Source: an uncultured Pelagibacteraceae bacterium (GTDB taxonomy: Bacteria; Pseudomonadota; Alphaproteobacteria; Pelagibacterales; Pelagibacteraceae). Taken from it: a DNA stretch of 64,000 nucleotides. Below are positions 1 through 9,291 of this stretch, in pieces (position 1 is the first letter of the stretch; the number at the start of each line of letters is the position of its first letter). The notes under the pieces were generated by a model. That model saw nothing but the letters and a program-made list of their open reading frames with translations, was not told the origin of the DNA and ran no database searches. The position numbers and the translations under genes were made by a program. The DNA lies in contig CACJEN010000003.1 of assembly GCA_902592445.1 (NCBI GenBank), positions 62,001-126,000 of the forward strand, written 5' to 3'.

Positions 1-528
1 GTTTTGCATCAGAAAATTAAAATTATTATTAATAATAAACAGCGTGATAAGGAAGATATCGTTTTAAAAAAATTTACTAATCAACTTGTAAATAAAACAA
101 CTCAAAATCTTAATAACTTTAGCTATAACGTTATAATTGCAAATATGCATGAGACTTACAATTTTCTTATCAAACATATTGAGAATAAAGTAAACTCAGA
201 TGATTTAAGCGAGTGCTATAATAAGATTTTAATTTTATTTTCTCCGATATTACCTCATCTTATAAACGAATGTTTAGAGGAAATGAATTACAACAAAAAT
301 AATACATGGCCAGTAATTGAAGAAAAATATCTTGAAAATGAAAATATTGATTATGTAATTCAAATTAATGGCAAAAAAAGATCATTAATAAATGCTGAAA
401 AAGATCTTAAACAAGAATTGTTATTTGAGCTTGTTAAAAAAGATAAACTGTTAGATAAATATTTAAAAGATCTTTCAATAAAAAAAATAATTTTTATAAA
501 AAACAGATTGATGAACATATTAGTATGA
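1..528 (+). CDS. leuS: leucyl-tRNA synthetase, C-terminal part
   Basis: This is the 3' end of a class I leucyl-tRNA synthetase, which charges tRNA-Leu in the cytoplasm. The frame is already open at base 1, so the start lies outside the window and about 175 residues remain. The segment aligns by eye with the end of bacterial LeuS: an anticodon-binding helical domain with the PILPHL stretch, the TWPVIEEKYL segment, the IQINGKKR turn of the C-terminal domain, and the closing KKIIFIKNRLMNILV. The stop overlaps the lptE start as ATGA, so leuS, lptE and holA look co-transcribed. The catalytic and editing domains are not in view, so activity cannot be judged. Confidence 0.95.
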   Translation, partial: VLHQKIKIIINNKQRDKEDIVLKKFTNQLVNKTTQNLNNFSYNVIIANMHETYNFLIKHIENKVNSDDLSECYNKILILFSPILPHLINECLEEMNYNKNNTWPVIEEKYLENENIDYVIQINGKKRSLINAEKDLKQELLFELVKKDKLLDKYLKDLSIKKIIFIKNRLMNILV

Positions 529-1007
529 TTAGAAAAGTACTCAATTTATCCTTTTTGCTTATTTTGTTGATTGTTAACGGTTGTGGATTTAAACCAATGT
601 TGGCGGGATCTGATTATGACTTTTCAATTAAAGTTGTAAATAGTTCTGGAAATGAAGAAATAAACTCTAAAATTCAAAATAAATTAAAAATGTTAAATGG
701 AACTAAAAGGACGTTTGATTTAAACATTAACTCTAACGAAACTAGAAACGTTCTCTCAAAAGACTCGAAAGGAGATCCAGCTATTTTAGAAATTGTAATA
801 AGTTTAAATTATAAATTAGCTGAGAAAAAAAAGATATTAGTTAATAAGAGTTTAACCCAGAAATCTACTTATAATAATATTTCAGATAAATTTGAGCTTA
901 GTAAATCTGAGGAAATGTTAAAAAGTAATCTAGTTGAAAATTTAGTTTCTGAGATAATTAATTCAGCATCAAATTTTCTACAAAGTTCAAAGATCAATGA
1001 TAATTAA
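525..1007 (+). CDS. lptE: LptE-like LPS-assembly lipoprotein
   Basis: This is a small outer-membrane lipoprotein. The N-terminus has a hydrophobic signal ending in a lipobox (IVNGC), with the lipidated Cys at residue 20, followed by GFKPML as in LptE/RlpB proteins. LptE plugs the LptD barrel that inserts lipopolysaccharide into the outer membrane. The mature part is short (about 140 residues) and diverged, so the call rests mainly on the lipoprotein N-terminus and on the leuS-lptE-holA order, which is conserved widely in proteobacteria. The start overlaps the leuS stop by 4 bases and the end overlaps holA by 11 bases. Confidence 0.85.
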   Translation: MIRKVLNLSFLLILLIVNGCGFKPMLAGSDYDFSIKVVNSSGNEEINSKIQNKLKMLNGTKRTFDLNINSNETRNVLSKDSKGDPAILEIVISLNYKLAEKKKILVNKSLTQKSTYNNISDKFELSKSEEMLKSNLVENLVSEIINSASNFLQSSKINDN

Positions 1008-1971
1008 ATCTTTTGAGGTAAATAAAATAAAATTTTCAAACTTTAAATCGATACTTTTATACGGTCTCAATAAGGGTTTTAAAGAAGAAGTTATAAATAC
1101 CAATATTTCATTTGGCTTCGCAGGAGAAATATTACGTTATGAAGAATCAGAAGTTTTAGAAAATAAAGACATAATACTTGAAGGTTTAATTAATGGATCA
1201 TTATTTGATGAGAACAAGCTTATGATAATATCGAGATCTTCTAATAAGATACTCGATTTTATAGAGGAATTTTTAGAAAGAAATTTATCAAACATACAAG
1301 TAGTAATAAATTCTGAAAATTTAGATAAAAAATCAAGGCTAAGGGCTTTATTTGAGAAAGATAAAAAACTAGCCTGTATACCATTTTATGAAGACAACAA
1401 TCAAAGTCTAAATATTTTTGCAATTAATTTTATAAAAGGAAAAAATATAAAAATTTCACAAGAGACTATAAATTTAATTGTTGAAAGAGCGCGTGGAGAT
1501 AGGGGCAATTTAAAAAATGAACTTCAAAAATTGGAAGCTCTATCTTTAACAAGAAAAAAGATCAATCAAGAAGATATATTTAATTTAACAAATCTTTCGG
1601 AAGATTATGGAATATTTGAACTCGTAGATAATTATTTAGCGAAAAATAAAATTAAAGTTTCAAAAATTCTAAATGAAAACAATTTTGTAAATGATGATTG
1701 TATTTTAATACTAAGAACATTACTCAATAGATCAAAAAGACTTTTAAAATTAAAGAATATCCAAAAAGAAAAAGATAATATTGATGAAGTAATTTCGTCT
1801 TATAAACCGTCAATATTTTGGAAAGAAAAAGATTTAGTTAAACAACAAATTAAAAATTGGTCTGAAAAAGAGATTAAAGAAAAAATTTATCAAATATCTA
1901 ATTTAGAGATTTTAACCAAGAAAAATACGTCCTCTATTAATCTTGTGTCTGATTTAATCAGCAATTATTAA
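997..1971 (+). CDS. holA: DNA polymerase III delta subunit
   Basis: The delta subunit of the clamp loader opens the beta sliding clamp ring during replication. The protein is 324 residues, close to the usual HolA length. It has the family layout: an N-terminal AAA-like region without a Walker motif, the conserved segment ERARGDRGNLKNELQKL near residue 165, and a C-terminal helical collar domain. It lies directly after lptE, its usual neighbour, and overlaps it by 11 bases. Its stop codon and the stop of the convergent parB share the tetranucleotide TTAA. Sequence is diverged and Lys/Asn-rich, but gene order makes the call secure. Confidence 0.9.
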   Translation: MIIKSFEVNKIKFSNFKSILLYGLNKGFKEEVINTNISFGFAGEILRYEESEVLENKDIILEGLINGSLFDENKLMIISRSSNKILDFIEEFLERNLSNIQVVINSENLDKKSRLRALFEKDKKLACIPFYEDNNQSLNIFAINFIKGKNIKISQETINLIVERARGDRGNLKNELQKLEALSLTRKKINQEDIFNLTNLSEDYGIFELVDNYLAKNKIKVSKILNENNFVNDDCILILRTLLNRSKRLLKLKNIQKEKDNIDEVISSYKPSIFWKEKDLVKQQIKNWSEKEIKEKIYQISNLEILTKKNTSSINLVSDLISNY

Positions 1972-2816
1972 TAGTATTCCTTAATTATTGTAATTAATCG
2001 ATCAAGTTGGTCAACACCTTTATACTCAAAAATTAATGTACCAGTATTATTTTTTTTATTGTTTAAGAATACTTTCATCCCAATTTTAGAACTTAATTGA
2101 TTCTCAATTTCTTTTGAATTTGGATCTTTTAATTTATTTGGATTTTTATTACCCTTTACCAATCTGGCAAGAGCTTCTGCTTGTCTAACTGATAATTTTT
2201 TTTTGATTATTTTTTCGGCTAGTAACTCAGAGTTATCTAAACCAACTAAAATTTTGGCATGACCCGGTGATATTTTGTCATTGATAATGTGCTCAATCAC
2301 CTTACTTGGAAGACTTAATAATCTTATGCAATTAGATATATGAGCTCTACTCTTCCCAATAAATTTAGCAACTTTGTCTTGATCATAATTAAATTCATTA
2401 ATTAATCTTTGATATCCTTCAGCTTCTTCAATAGGGTTAAGGTCTTTTCTTTGAACATTTTCAACAATTGCAAATTCAAGAGACTTAAGATTATCGACAT
2501 TAAGAATTACTGCTGGAACTTCATGCAAGCCAGCATTTTGGGCTGCTTGCCATCTTCTTTCTCCTGCAATCAATTCATATTTGTTATTGCTATCTTCTGA
2601 TACTCTTACAATTATTGGCTGAATAATTCCTCTCTCACGAATTGATGCTGTGAGTTCTTCTAAGCTATTTTTGTCAAAGTTTTTTCTTGGTTGATATTTG
2701 TTCGGTATAACAGAACTAATCGATATTTTATTGTTTATTATCTTTACATCGCTATCTCCAATCAAGGATGATAAACCTCTTCCTAATCCTTTTTTATTTT
2801 TAAACGGATTTATCAT
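1968..2816 (-). CDS. parB: chromosome partitioning protein ParB
   Basis: ParB is the CTP-dependent DNA clamp that loads at parS and spreads to form the partition complex. The 282-residue protein shows the N-terminal GLGRGLSSLIGD motif (residues 10-21, the ParA-interacting region), the ParB/Srx CTP-binding domain with GERRWQAA at 85-92, a helix-turn-helix around 144-170 (KVAKFIGKSRAHISN), and a C-terminal dimerisation region. Its start overlaps the parA stop (ATGA), so the two are translationally coupled. Candidate target sites lie about 1.4 and 1.7 kb upstream, inside rsmG and mnmG. Confidence 0.97.
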   Translation of the reverse strand: MINPFKNKKGLGRGLSSLIGDSDVKIINNKISISSVIPNKYQPRKNFDKNSLEELTASIRERGIIQPIIVRVSEDSNNKYELIAGERRWQAAQNAGLHEVPAVILNVDNLKSLEFAIVENVQRKDLNPIEEAEGYQRLINEFNYDQDKVAKFIGKSRAHISNCIRLLSLPSKVIEHIINDKISPGHAKILVGLDNSELLAEKIIKKKLSVRQAEALARLVKGNKNPNKLKDPNSKEIENQLSSKIGMKVFLNNKKNNTGTLIFEYKGVDQLDRLITIIKEYY

Positions 2817-3613
2817 GCAGCTGTCTCAATTTTTTTCTCTTGTTCTAGAAATTCCTCAGTGAAACTAAAATATGCTTTACTGCCTGGACAAAGCTTATCG
2901 TAAATTAATACTGGAACTCCATGAGAGGGTGCCTCTGATAACCTTACATTTCTTGGCACTGCTGTGTTGTAAACTTTTTCTTTAAAAAAATTTCTAGCTT
3001 CCGTCTCAACCTGACTAGACAACTTATTTCTCTTATCATACATCGTAAGGAGGATCCCTCTTATCTCTAGGATAGGATTTAAATTCGATTTAATCCTCTC
3101 AATAGTTTTCATTAATTGAGTTAGGCCCTCTAAAGCGAAAAACTCCGTCTGAAGTGGCACTACTAAAGCATTAGAAGCTACTAAAGCCATAATTGTGAGA
3201 AGACTAAGTGACGGAGGGCAGTCAATTAGTATATAATGATATGATGCTCTAGAATCATTTAAAATAGAGGCTAATTCATCTTTTAATTTAAATGCTCTTC
3301 GGCTGTCACCGGCTGTTTCAACCTCAAGACCTGATAAATCTACGTTAGAAGTAATAATATCTAAGTTTTCGAATTTAGTTTTTTGGACTACATCAGATAT
3401 TTTGTTGTTTCCATTTAAAACACTATAAATTGTATTATCAGATGAGCCTGAGTTGGATAATCCAAGACCTGTTGTTGCATTTCCTTGCGGGTCAAGGTCA
3501 ATCACAAGAATTTTTTTTTCTTTAAGAGACAAACCAGCGGCCAAATTAATTATTGTTGTTGTCTTCCCCACTCCACCTTTCTGATTTATCACTGAAATAA
3601 TTTTTCTACTCAT
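2813..3613 (-). CDS. parA: chromosome partitioning ATPase ParA
   Basis: ParA is the MinD/ParA-class ATPase that moves ParB-parS complexes during chromosome segregation. The deviant Walker A motif KGGVGKTT is at residues 12-19. It is followed by the Walker A' region IDLDPQGNATTGLG and the Walker B motif LIDCPPSL. The 266-residue length is typical of the chromosomal (Soj) form, with no extra N-terminal DNA-binding domain as in plasmid ParA. The gene sits between rsmG and parB, overlapping both by 4 bases, which is the standard alphaproteobacterial mnmE-mnmG-rsmG-parA-parB order. Confidence 0.98.
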   Translation of the reverse strand: MSRKIISVINQKGGVGKTTTIINLAAGLSLKEKKILVIDLDPQGNATTGLGLSNSGSSDNTIYSVLNGNNKISDVVQKTKFENLDIITSNVDLSGLEVETAGDSRRAFKLKDELASILNDSRASYHYILIDCPPSLSLLTIMALVASNALVVPLQTEFFALEGLTQLMKTIERIKSNLNPILEIRGILLTMYDKRNKLSSQVETEARNFFKEKVYNTAVPRNVRLSEAPSHGVPVLIYDKLCPGSKAYFSFTEEFLEQEKKIETAA

Positions 3614-4248
3614 ATTTTTTTAAGATTTGATATTTTTACAATGATAGACTCGTTGTTGGTCAAACTTTTCCTCTCTTCATAATCAAATTTCCAATTTCTC
3701 ATTGCATCTTTTAAAATTTTTTTTCCACTTTTTCCTAAAAATAAAATTATGTATTTAAAATTTTTAAAATTTGTTTTCGCAATTTGAAAAATTACTGGCA
3801 AAGGTTTAAAAGCACGTGAAATTATAACGTCTGTAATTAAATTTTTTTCATTAAAAATATTTTTTTGATAAATTTCTGCATCCAGTTTAAATTTTTTGGA
3901 CATTTCTCTTAAGAAATTACTTTTATGATAACTTTTTTCATAAAAAATCACTTTAAATGTTGGCTTTTTCGAGCTCATAATAATACCTAGAACAATTCCT
4001 GGTAAGCCTGCCCCCGACCCTAAATCGGTACACGTTCTAATATCATTTTTATCAATAAAATCAATAGTTTGCAAACTATCAGCAATATGCCTTGATTTTA
4101 TTGAGCTTTCTGTAGCTTTGCTAATTAAATTTATTTCCTTATTTTTCAAAATTATTTCATTTGAATATTCATCTAACCTTTCGAGTGTTTCACGTGAAAC
4201 ATCTAGATTATATTTTGGGTCTGTTTTTAAAAAATACGAATCAATCAA
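3610..4248 (-). CDS. rsmG: 16S rRNA m7G527 methyltransferase
   Basis: RsmG (GidB) methylates G527 of 16S rRNA using SAM. The protein is 212 residues. The N-terminal VSRET segment (residues 17-21) is encoded by a perfect parS sequence. The SAM-binding motif [10 protein letters not shown] lies at 75-84, followed by VIFYEKS and [10 protein letters not shown], the usual family landmarks. It overlaps mnmG and parA by 4 bases each. The embedded parS means this part of the gene is under selection as DNA as well as protein. Confidence 0.96.
   Translation of the reverse strand: MIDSYFLKTDPKYNLDVSRETLERLDEYSNEIILKNKEINLISKATESSIKSRHIADSLQTIDFIDKNDIRTCTDLGSGAGLPGIVLGIIMSSKKPTFKVIFYEKSYHKSNFLREMSKKFKLDAEIYQKNIFNEKNLITDVIISRAFKPLPVIFQIAKTNFKNFKYIILFLGKSGKKILKDAMRNWKFDYEERKSLTNNESIIVKISNLKKI
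4186..4201. promoter_or_regulatory. parS centromere site, perfect consensus
   Basis: The 16-base palindrome TGTTTCACGTGAAACA matches the universal bacterial parS consensus at every position. It lies inside the 5' part of rsmG and encodes its VSRET residues, about 1.4 kb upstream of the parB start and about 9 kb from the candidate origin. ParB is expected to load here. Confidence 0.93.
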
Positions 4249-6116
4249 GCTATATGCTTAATAGACTTTCTTTTAAGGTGAGACAATAAAATATATACGG
4301 CTGCAGGTGTTATCCCGTCTATCCTAAGGGCTTGACCCATTGTTTTAGGCTTTATTTTCTTGAATTTTGATTTAACTTCATTTGAAAGTCCTGAGAAAGC
4401 GTCATAATTAATATTATCTGGGATTATTAAATTTTCATCTCTTTTAAAGGCTAAAATATCAGCTTTTTGCTTCTTCAAATAACCTTTGTAATGAGAGTTT
4501 ATCTCTAATTGTTCATCTATTTCACGTGAAACATAAGGTATTTCTGGCCAAATTTCCCTTATTTTACTCATATTAACCGATTTTTGGCCTAATATTTGGA
4601 ATGCGGTTCTACTAACCCCGTCCTTTGCAATATTAATACCATAATTTTCAACTTTTGATGGGGTAATTTGTAATTTTGACATATGTTTCTCAATTTTTAT
4701 TAATTGCAAATGTTTTTCTTTAAATATTTGAGCTCTATGATTATCAACAACTCCCAAATCAATTCCTTTTTGAGTTAATCTAACATCCGCATTATCTGAC
4801 CTTAATGATAACCTATACTCAGCTCTTGAGGTAAACATTCTGTATGGTTCTGCTACACCTTTTGTAACCAAGTCATCTATCATAACTCCAATATATGCGT
4901 CTGATCTATCAAGTATAAAAGGTTCTTCACCTTTAATAGATAGAGCAGAATTCATTCCAGCGATTAAGCCTTGTGCAGCAGCCTCTTCATATCCAGTTGT
5001 TCCATTTATTTGACCAGCAAGATAGAGATTTTTGATTTTTTTAGTCTCTAAAGTTAAAAAAAGCTCTCTTGGATCAATATAATCGTATTCAATAGCATAC
5101 CCAGGCCTTAATATTTTTACACTCTCTAATCCATTTATTTTGTTACATATTTCTTGCTGTATCTCTGGTGGCAGTGAAGTTGAAATGCCATTTGGATATA
5201 TAGTATTATCATTTAAACCTTCTGGCTCTAAAAATATTTGGTGTCGCTTCTTGCCCGCGAATTTTTTTATTTTATCCTCTATGGATGGACAATATCTTGG
5301 ACCTACTCCTTGGATGCTGCCAGAATACATAGCACTTCGCTTAATATTTTTGGAAATGATTTTGTGAACTTCCTCATTGGTATAAGTCATTTTGCAAGAG
5401 ATTTGTTTGTTTAAATTTTTTTCGGTTAAGAAAGAAAAAAAATATGGATCTTCGTCTGCATGTTGAGCTTCCAAATTTTCAAAATTAATTGTACGTGCAT
5501 CTAATCTTGGTGGAGTTCCTGTTTTTAATCTACCAACTTTAAAATTGAACTTTTCTAGTTGTTCACTTAAACCTGTTGATGGTTTCTCATCATATCTCCC
5601 TGCTGGGGTTTTTTTATCGCCAATATGTATAAGACCATTTAAAAATGTGCCGGTTGTTAGAATTATCTTAGATGATCTGATTTCTTTACCAGATTGAGTG
5701 TTAAAGCCAATTATAGCATTATTTTTAAATATAAAGCTAATTACAGGATCAGAATAAATGCTTAAATTACAGTAGTTTACTAGTTTTTCTTGCATGAATT
5801 TTTTATATAATGATCGATCACTTTGTGTTCTGGGTCCTCTTACTGCAGGACCTCTACTTCTATTTAGGAGCCTAAACTGTATTCCTGATTTGTCCGCAAC
5901 TTCCCCCATAACACCATCTAAAGCGTCTATTTCTCTGACCAAATGACCTTTGCCAAGTCCACCAATTGCAGGATTACAGGACATTTCCCCTATGGTTTCG
6001 AAGTTATGCGTGAATAGGGCAGTGTTAACTCCCAATCTTGCAGATGCTGCCGCTGCCTCACAACCAGCATGCCCACCCCCAATAACCACTACATCAAATG
6101 ATAACTCATTTTTCAT
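4245..6116 (-). CDS. mnmG: tRNA uridine-5-carboxymethylaminomethyl modification enzyme MnmG
   Basis: MnmG (GidA) is the FAD protein that, with MnmE, installs the cmnm5 group on wobble U34 of several tRNAs. The protein has 623 residues, the usual length. The N-terminal dinucleotide-binding motif [17 protein letters not shown] starts at residue 13. It is followed by the strongly conserved [18 protein letters not shown], and then the RLKTGTPPR and [10 protein letters not shown] segments typical of the family. The C-terminal helical domain ends [20 protein letters not shown], as expected. It overlaps rsmG by 4 bases and its partner mnmE lies just upstream. A one-mismatch parS copy is embedded near its 3' end. 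Confidence 0.98.
   Translation of the reverse strand: MKNELSFDVVVIGGGHAGCEAAAASARLGVNTALFTHNFETIGEMSCNPAIGGLGKGHLVREIDALDGVMGEVADKSGIQFRLLNRSRGPAVRGPRTQSDRSLYKKFMQEKLVNYCNLSIYSDPVISFIFKNNAIIGFNTQSGKEIRSSKIILTTGTFLNGLIHIGDKKTPAGRYDEKPSTGLSEQLEKFNFKVGRLKTGTPPRLDARTINFENLEAQHADEDPYFFSFLTEKNLNKQISCKMTYTNEEVHKIISKNIKRSAMYSGSIQGVGPRYCPSIEDKIKKFAGKKRHQIFLEPEGLNDNTIYPNGISTSLPPEIQQEICNKINGLESVKILRPGYAIEYDYIDPRELFLTLETKKIKNLYLAGQINGTTGYEEAAAQGLIAGMNSALSIKGEEPFILDRSDAYIGVMIDDLVTKGVAEPYRMFTSRAEYRLSLRSDNADVRLTQKGIDLGVVDNHRAQIFKEKHLQLIKIEKHMSKLQITPSKVENYGINIAKDGVSRTAFQILGQKSVNMSKIREIWPEIPYVSREIDEQLEINSHYKGYLKKQKADILAFKRDENLIIPDNINYDAFSGLSNEVKSKFKKIKPKTMGQALRIDGITPAAVYILLSHLKRKSIKHIA
4518..4533. promoter_or_regulatory. 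second parS-like site, one mismatch
   Basis: TATTTCACGTGAAACA differs from the parS consensus only at position 2 (A for G). The inner palindrome TTTCACGTGAAA is intact. It lies in the 3' part of mnmG, 332 bases from the perfect site, and encodes the VSRE residues of MnmG. Two sites close together next to parAB fit a partition locus. Confidence 0.75.
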
Positions 6117-6192
6117 GTCTTTAATTTATTATCGTTATTAGATTTTACAAGATACTAGTTATTACTCTTTTTGCGGTTTTCTTAGTGGATGA

Positions 6193-7524
6193 TTATTTAC
6201 CTATACAGAAATCGTTAAAGATGGTTCCGAGTATTTCTTCAACATCTACTTTTCCAACAATTAATCCTAAATGTCTAACTGCTAATCTTAAGTCTTCTGC
6301 AGCTTTGTCAAATTCTTCCTCTGAATTTTTGTCCTGAAAGTTTTTTAAATGATTAATGCATTTTTCAATATTGTCTCTATGCCTGCTTCTTGTGATTATA
6401 ATATCGTTTGACGATATAAATTTGTTTTCTAATTTTTTTTTTATTTCATTAATAAGTAAATCTATATTTTTGTTTTCTTTAACCGATATAGATATTGGAT
6501 TTAATTTTCTAATTTCTTCATTTATTTTATTATTAATATTATCCAATTTATTAACGACAATTATAATCTTATCCTGACTCAAAGTAGCCAAAAAGCTTTG
6601 AAAATCAACACTTTTTGGTTCTAAGACAATGATGTTTAAATCTGCCTCATTTGCGTTTTTGAGACTTAACTTTATCCCTTTTCTCTCTATTTCATCTTTA
6701 GAGTCTCTGATGCCAGCTGTGTCAGATAAAATAACTGGATATCCATCTAAATTAAGATGTGTTTCTATAACATCTCTTGTTGTTCCAGCAATTTCAGACA
6801 CAATTGCTACTTCTCGGTTTGCTAGATGATTAAGGAGAGAAGATTTGCCTACATTAGTGGGACCAATAATGGATATTTTAAATCCTTCTCTTATTCTTTC
6901 TCCTACTCTTTGATCATCCAATATCTTTTCTAAATCAGATAATGCTTTAGCCGTATCTGCTTTTATTCCGTTTAATATTTCAGTTGGCAGATCTTCATCT
7001 GGAAAGTCAATTTTAGCTTCTATTTTTGATAAAACTTTAATAAGAACATTCCTTAGACTCTCATATAATTTTGAGCTTTTACCCTCCATAGTTTTAATAG
7101 CTTGTTTTCTTTGAATCTCTGTTTCTGATGAAATTAAATCTGATATACCTTCAGCTTTCATTAAGTCTATCTTTCCGTTTTGAAATGCAATTTTGGTAAA
7201 TTCTCCAGGCTCTGCTAATCTACAATCCTCTAACTTTGAAATTGAAGTTTGTATAGCATCTATTACCGCTCTACTCCCATGCACATGAAATTCAGCCATA
7301 TCTTCACCAGTATAGCTATTTGGCCCAGGAAACCATAATATTATACACTCATCTATTAATTCATCAGAATTGTATTTATAAAGTTTTTTTAACGTAGCAA
7401 CTCTAGGTGTTGGTAGATTTGATTGTGATAATTTTATGATAATGTCTTTAGTATTTTTTCCTGATACTCTTATTACGGCCACTCCAGACATTCCTGGGCC
7501 AGATGATAAAGCATAAATGTTCAT
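6193..7524 (-). CDS. mnmE: tRNA modification GTPase MnmE
   Basis: MnmE partners MnmG in tRNA wobble uridine modification. In the 443-residue protein the N-terminal folate-binding domain carries the motifs SGVAVIRVSG and AEPGEFTKIAFQNGKIDL. The inserted GTPase domain has G1 GPTNVGKS (221-228), G2 GTTRD (247-251), G3 DTAG (269-272) and G4 NKLD (325-328). The C-terminus is CIGK, the family's catalytic CxGK end. It is followed at a 76-base gap by mnmG. Downstream context is the par operon; upstream is the GT41-like gene. Confidence 0.98.
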   Translation of the reverse strand: MNIYALSSGPGMSGVAVIRVSGKNTKDIIIKLSQSNLPTPRVATLKKLYKYNSDELIDECIILWFPGPNSYTGEDMAEFHVHGSRAVIDAIQTSISKLEDCRLAEPGEFTKIAFQNGKIDLMKAEGISDLISSETEIQRKQAIKTMEGKSSKLYESLRNVLIKVLSKIEAKIDFPDEDLPTEILNGIKADTAKALSDLEKILDDQRVGERIREGFKISIIGPTNVGKSSLLNHLANREVAIVSEIAGTTRDVIETHLNLDGYPVILSDTAGIRDSKDEIERKGIKLSLKNANEADLNIIVLEPKSVDFQSFLATLSQDKIIIVVNKLDNINNKINEEIRKLNPISISVKENKNIDLLINEIKKKLENKFISSNDIIITRSRHRDNIEKCINHLKNFQDKNSEEEFDKAAEDLRLAVRHLGLIVGKVDVEEILGTIFNDFCIGK

Positions 7525-7567
7525 TTGAGGACATTTATATATAAGTATAAGTACTTATTAAATAAGT

Positions 7568-9250
7568 TTATCTTTTGTAAATTTCTAAAAGAGAACTGCC
7601 AAAATTACTTGCAAATTTCTTTGTATCAAAAAGAGGTGTATTTAAAATCCTATCAAATATGTCTCTTCTTAAAATTGAGAGTTTATCAATGTTATTTGAA
7701 AGCTCTAAAGCTTTTACTATATAGTCTTCTGGACTCTTTGAAATAAGTTGGTCAAGATTTGCATTTTTAAGAATGCTTGATCCACATCTTGAGTTAAAAT
7801 TATATCCCAACATAGTTAATACAGGTATTCCACACCACAAAGCTTCAAATGACGTTGTTACTCCATTGAAGGGAAAAGTATCTAGTGCGATATCAATCTT
7901 TTTATACAAATTTAAATGCTCATTTAAACTAGGATAGTCTACCCTGTTATAGAATTCTATTGAATTTAGAACTCCATTTTTTTTGAAAATATCGATAATT
8001 CTTTTAGGAAAGCTATTATTTGATGATTTAAGAATTAGCTTTGAATTTTGAGATTTTTTTAAAATTTCAGACCAAACATATACTGTTTCATCAGAAATTT
8101 TGAGAAAATTATTAAATGAACCATAAGTAATATAATTGTTTTTTTTTGCAGGTGTTTCACTAAAATCTCTTTTAAAATCAAAGCCAGAATGTGCATTCCA
8201 AATGTCTTTAAGTTTAATAATTTTTTCTGAGTAATGATTTTCCTCTGATTTAATTAAATTATTATCAGCGATCAAGTAATCTATGTTTTTAAATCCGATT
8301 GTATTACAATAGGCTAACCATGATACTTGCACAGGAGATACTCTAGATTTAAATATTTCTATTCTTTTACTCGATGTCAAACCACCAATATCTATCAATA
8401 CTTCTATCCTCTCTTTTTGAATTTTTTCTATGACTTCCTGATTGGATAATTTATTAAAATTAAACCATTTTTCTGAACTATCTTTAATTTCCTTAGAAGA
8501 TTCATCAACTTGATCTGAAAAAGAAAAGACATATGTTTCAAATTTATTTTTGTCTAAATATTTAAGTAATTTTTTTACAAAAAATGTTACGGAATGATAC
8601 TTGCTGAAATCTCTCGATACTAGACCTATTCTTATCTTATCATTTTTTTTGAATTCTATTTCAGAGATAGGTTTAACTTTATTAGTAAAGAAATAATTTT
8701 CGTATTTTTTTGAGTGATTAAAAAAATTTTCTTGTTTCCAGTGTGATGTATAGTTATTTACAAATGCATATCTTGCAATGACAGATGTATTTTTTGGGTT
8801 AATATGGATTAATTTCTCCAAAATTTCTTTAATTTTTGGAACATCAACAAAATATTTATATAGCTCTACTCCATTAATTAACAATTTTTCATTATCATTA
8901 AAATTTTTAAGTGCTTCGGTAAAATATTGTTCAGCTATAAAGATTTTTTCTGAAAGTTTTTTAATTGAATTAATGTAAGTTGTACTAATTGAGATCATAT
9001 TACATAAAGAATCCAATCCATGAATTGTGTTTTTCTCTTTTAAATAAGCATCTTCAAAATCCAACATAGAAGATAAAATATCATTTTCATCTTTGTTTAA
9101 TTTTAGAATTTTACAAAGACCTAATAAATTTGATAAACCTGCAGGTCTTTGTTCGATTTGGGTCTTTTCTTTTGCAACTTTTAAAGCTAATTCATAATCC
9201 TTTTTAATAAAAAGTGATTTTATTTCTTCAATTACAGATCTACTTATCAT
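7568..9250 (-). CDS. GT41-family (SPINDLY/OGT-like) glycosyltransferase
   Basis: This is a 560-residue protein resembling bacterial O-linked N-acetylglucosaminyltransferases (glycosyltransferase family 41). The N-terminal 200 residues look like degenerate TPR helices. The C-terminal half has the GT-B landmarks of the family: KIRIGLVSRDFSKYHSV, VLIDIGGLTSSKRIEIF, PVQVSWLAY, ITYGSFNNFLKIS with its sugar-nucleotide loop, and DTFPFNGVTTSFEALWCG with GIPVLTM. Such enzymes usually move GlcNAc or another sugar from a nucleotide donor to protein Ser/Thr. The target is unknown. The gene is inserted between rho and mnmE, which are close neighbours in many alphaproteobacteria, so it may be an accessory acquisition. 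Confidence 0.85.
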   Translation of the reverse strand: MISRSVIEEIKSLFIKKDYELALKVAKEKTQIEQRPAGLSNLLGLCKILKLNKDENDILSSMLDFEDAYLKEKNTIHGLDSLCNMISISTTYINSIKKLSEKIFIAEQYFTEALKNFNDNEKLLINGVELYKYFVDVPKIKEILEKLIHINPKNTSVIARYAFVNNYTSHWKQENFFNHSKKYENYFFTNKVKPISEIEFKKNDKIRIGLVSRDFSKYHSVTFFVKKLLKYLDKNKFETYVFSFSDQVDESSKEIKDSSEKWFNFNKLSNQEVIEKIQKERIEVLIDIGGLTSSKRIEIFKSRVSPVQVSWLAYCNTIGFKNIDYLIADNNLIKSEENHYSEKIIKLKDIWNAHSGFDFKRDFSETPAKKNNYITYGSFNNFLKISDETVYVWSEILKKSQNSKLILKSSNNSFPKRIIDIFKKNGVLNSIEFYNRVDYPSLNEHLNLYKKIDIALDTFPFNGVTTSFEALWCGIPVLTMLGYNFNSRCGSSILKNANLDQLISKSPEDYIVKALELSNNIDKLSILRRDIFDRILNTPLFDTKKFASNFGSSLLEIYKR

Positions 9251-9291
9251 TAAGATAATTTAATCCCAAATATCGAGTATCGATATAAAAA

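Noticed and set aside
3811-3822. A third parS-like CACGTGAAA half site in rsmG
   Set aside because: Only one arm of the palindrome is kept; the other arm has three or more mismatches.
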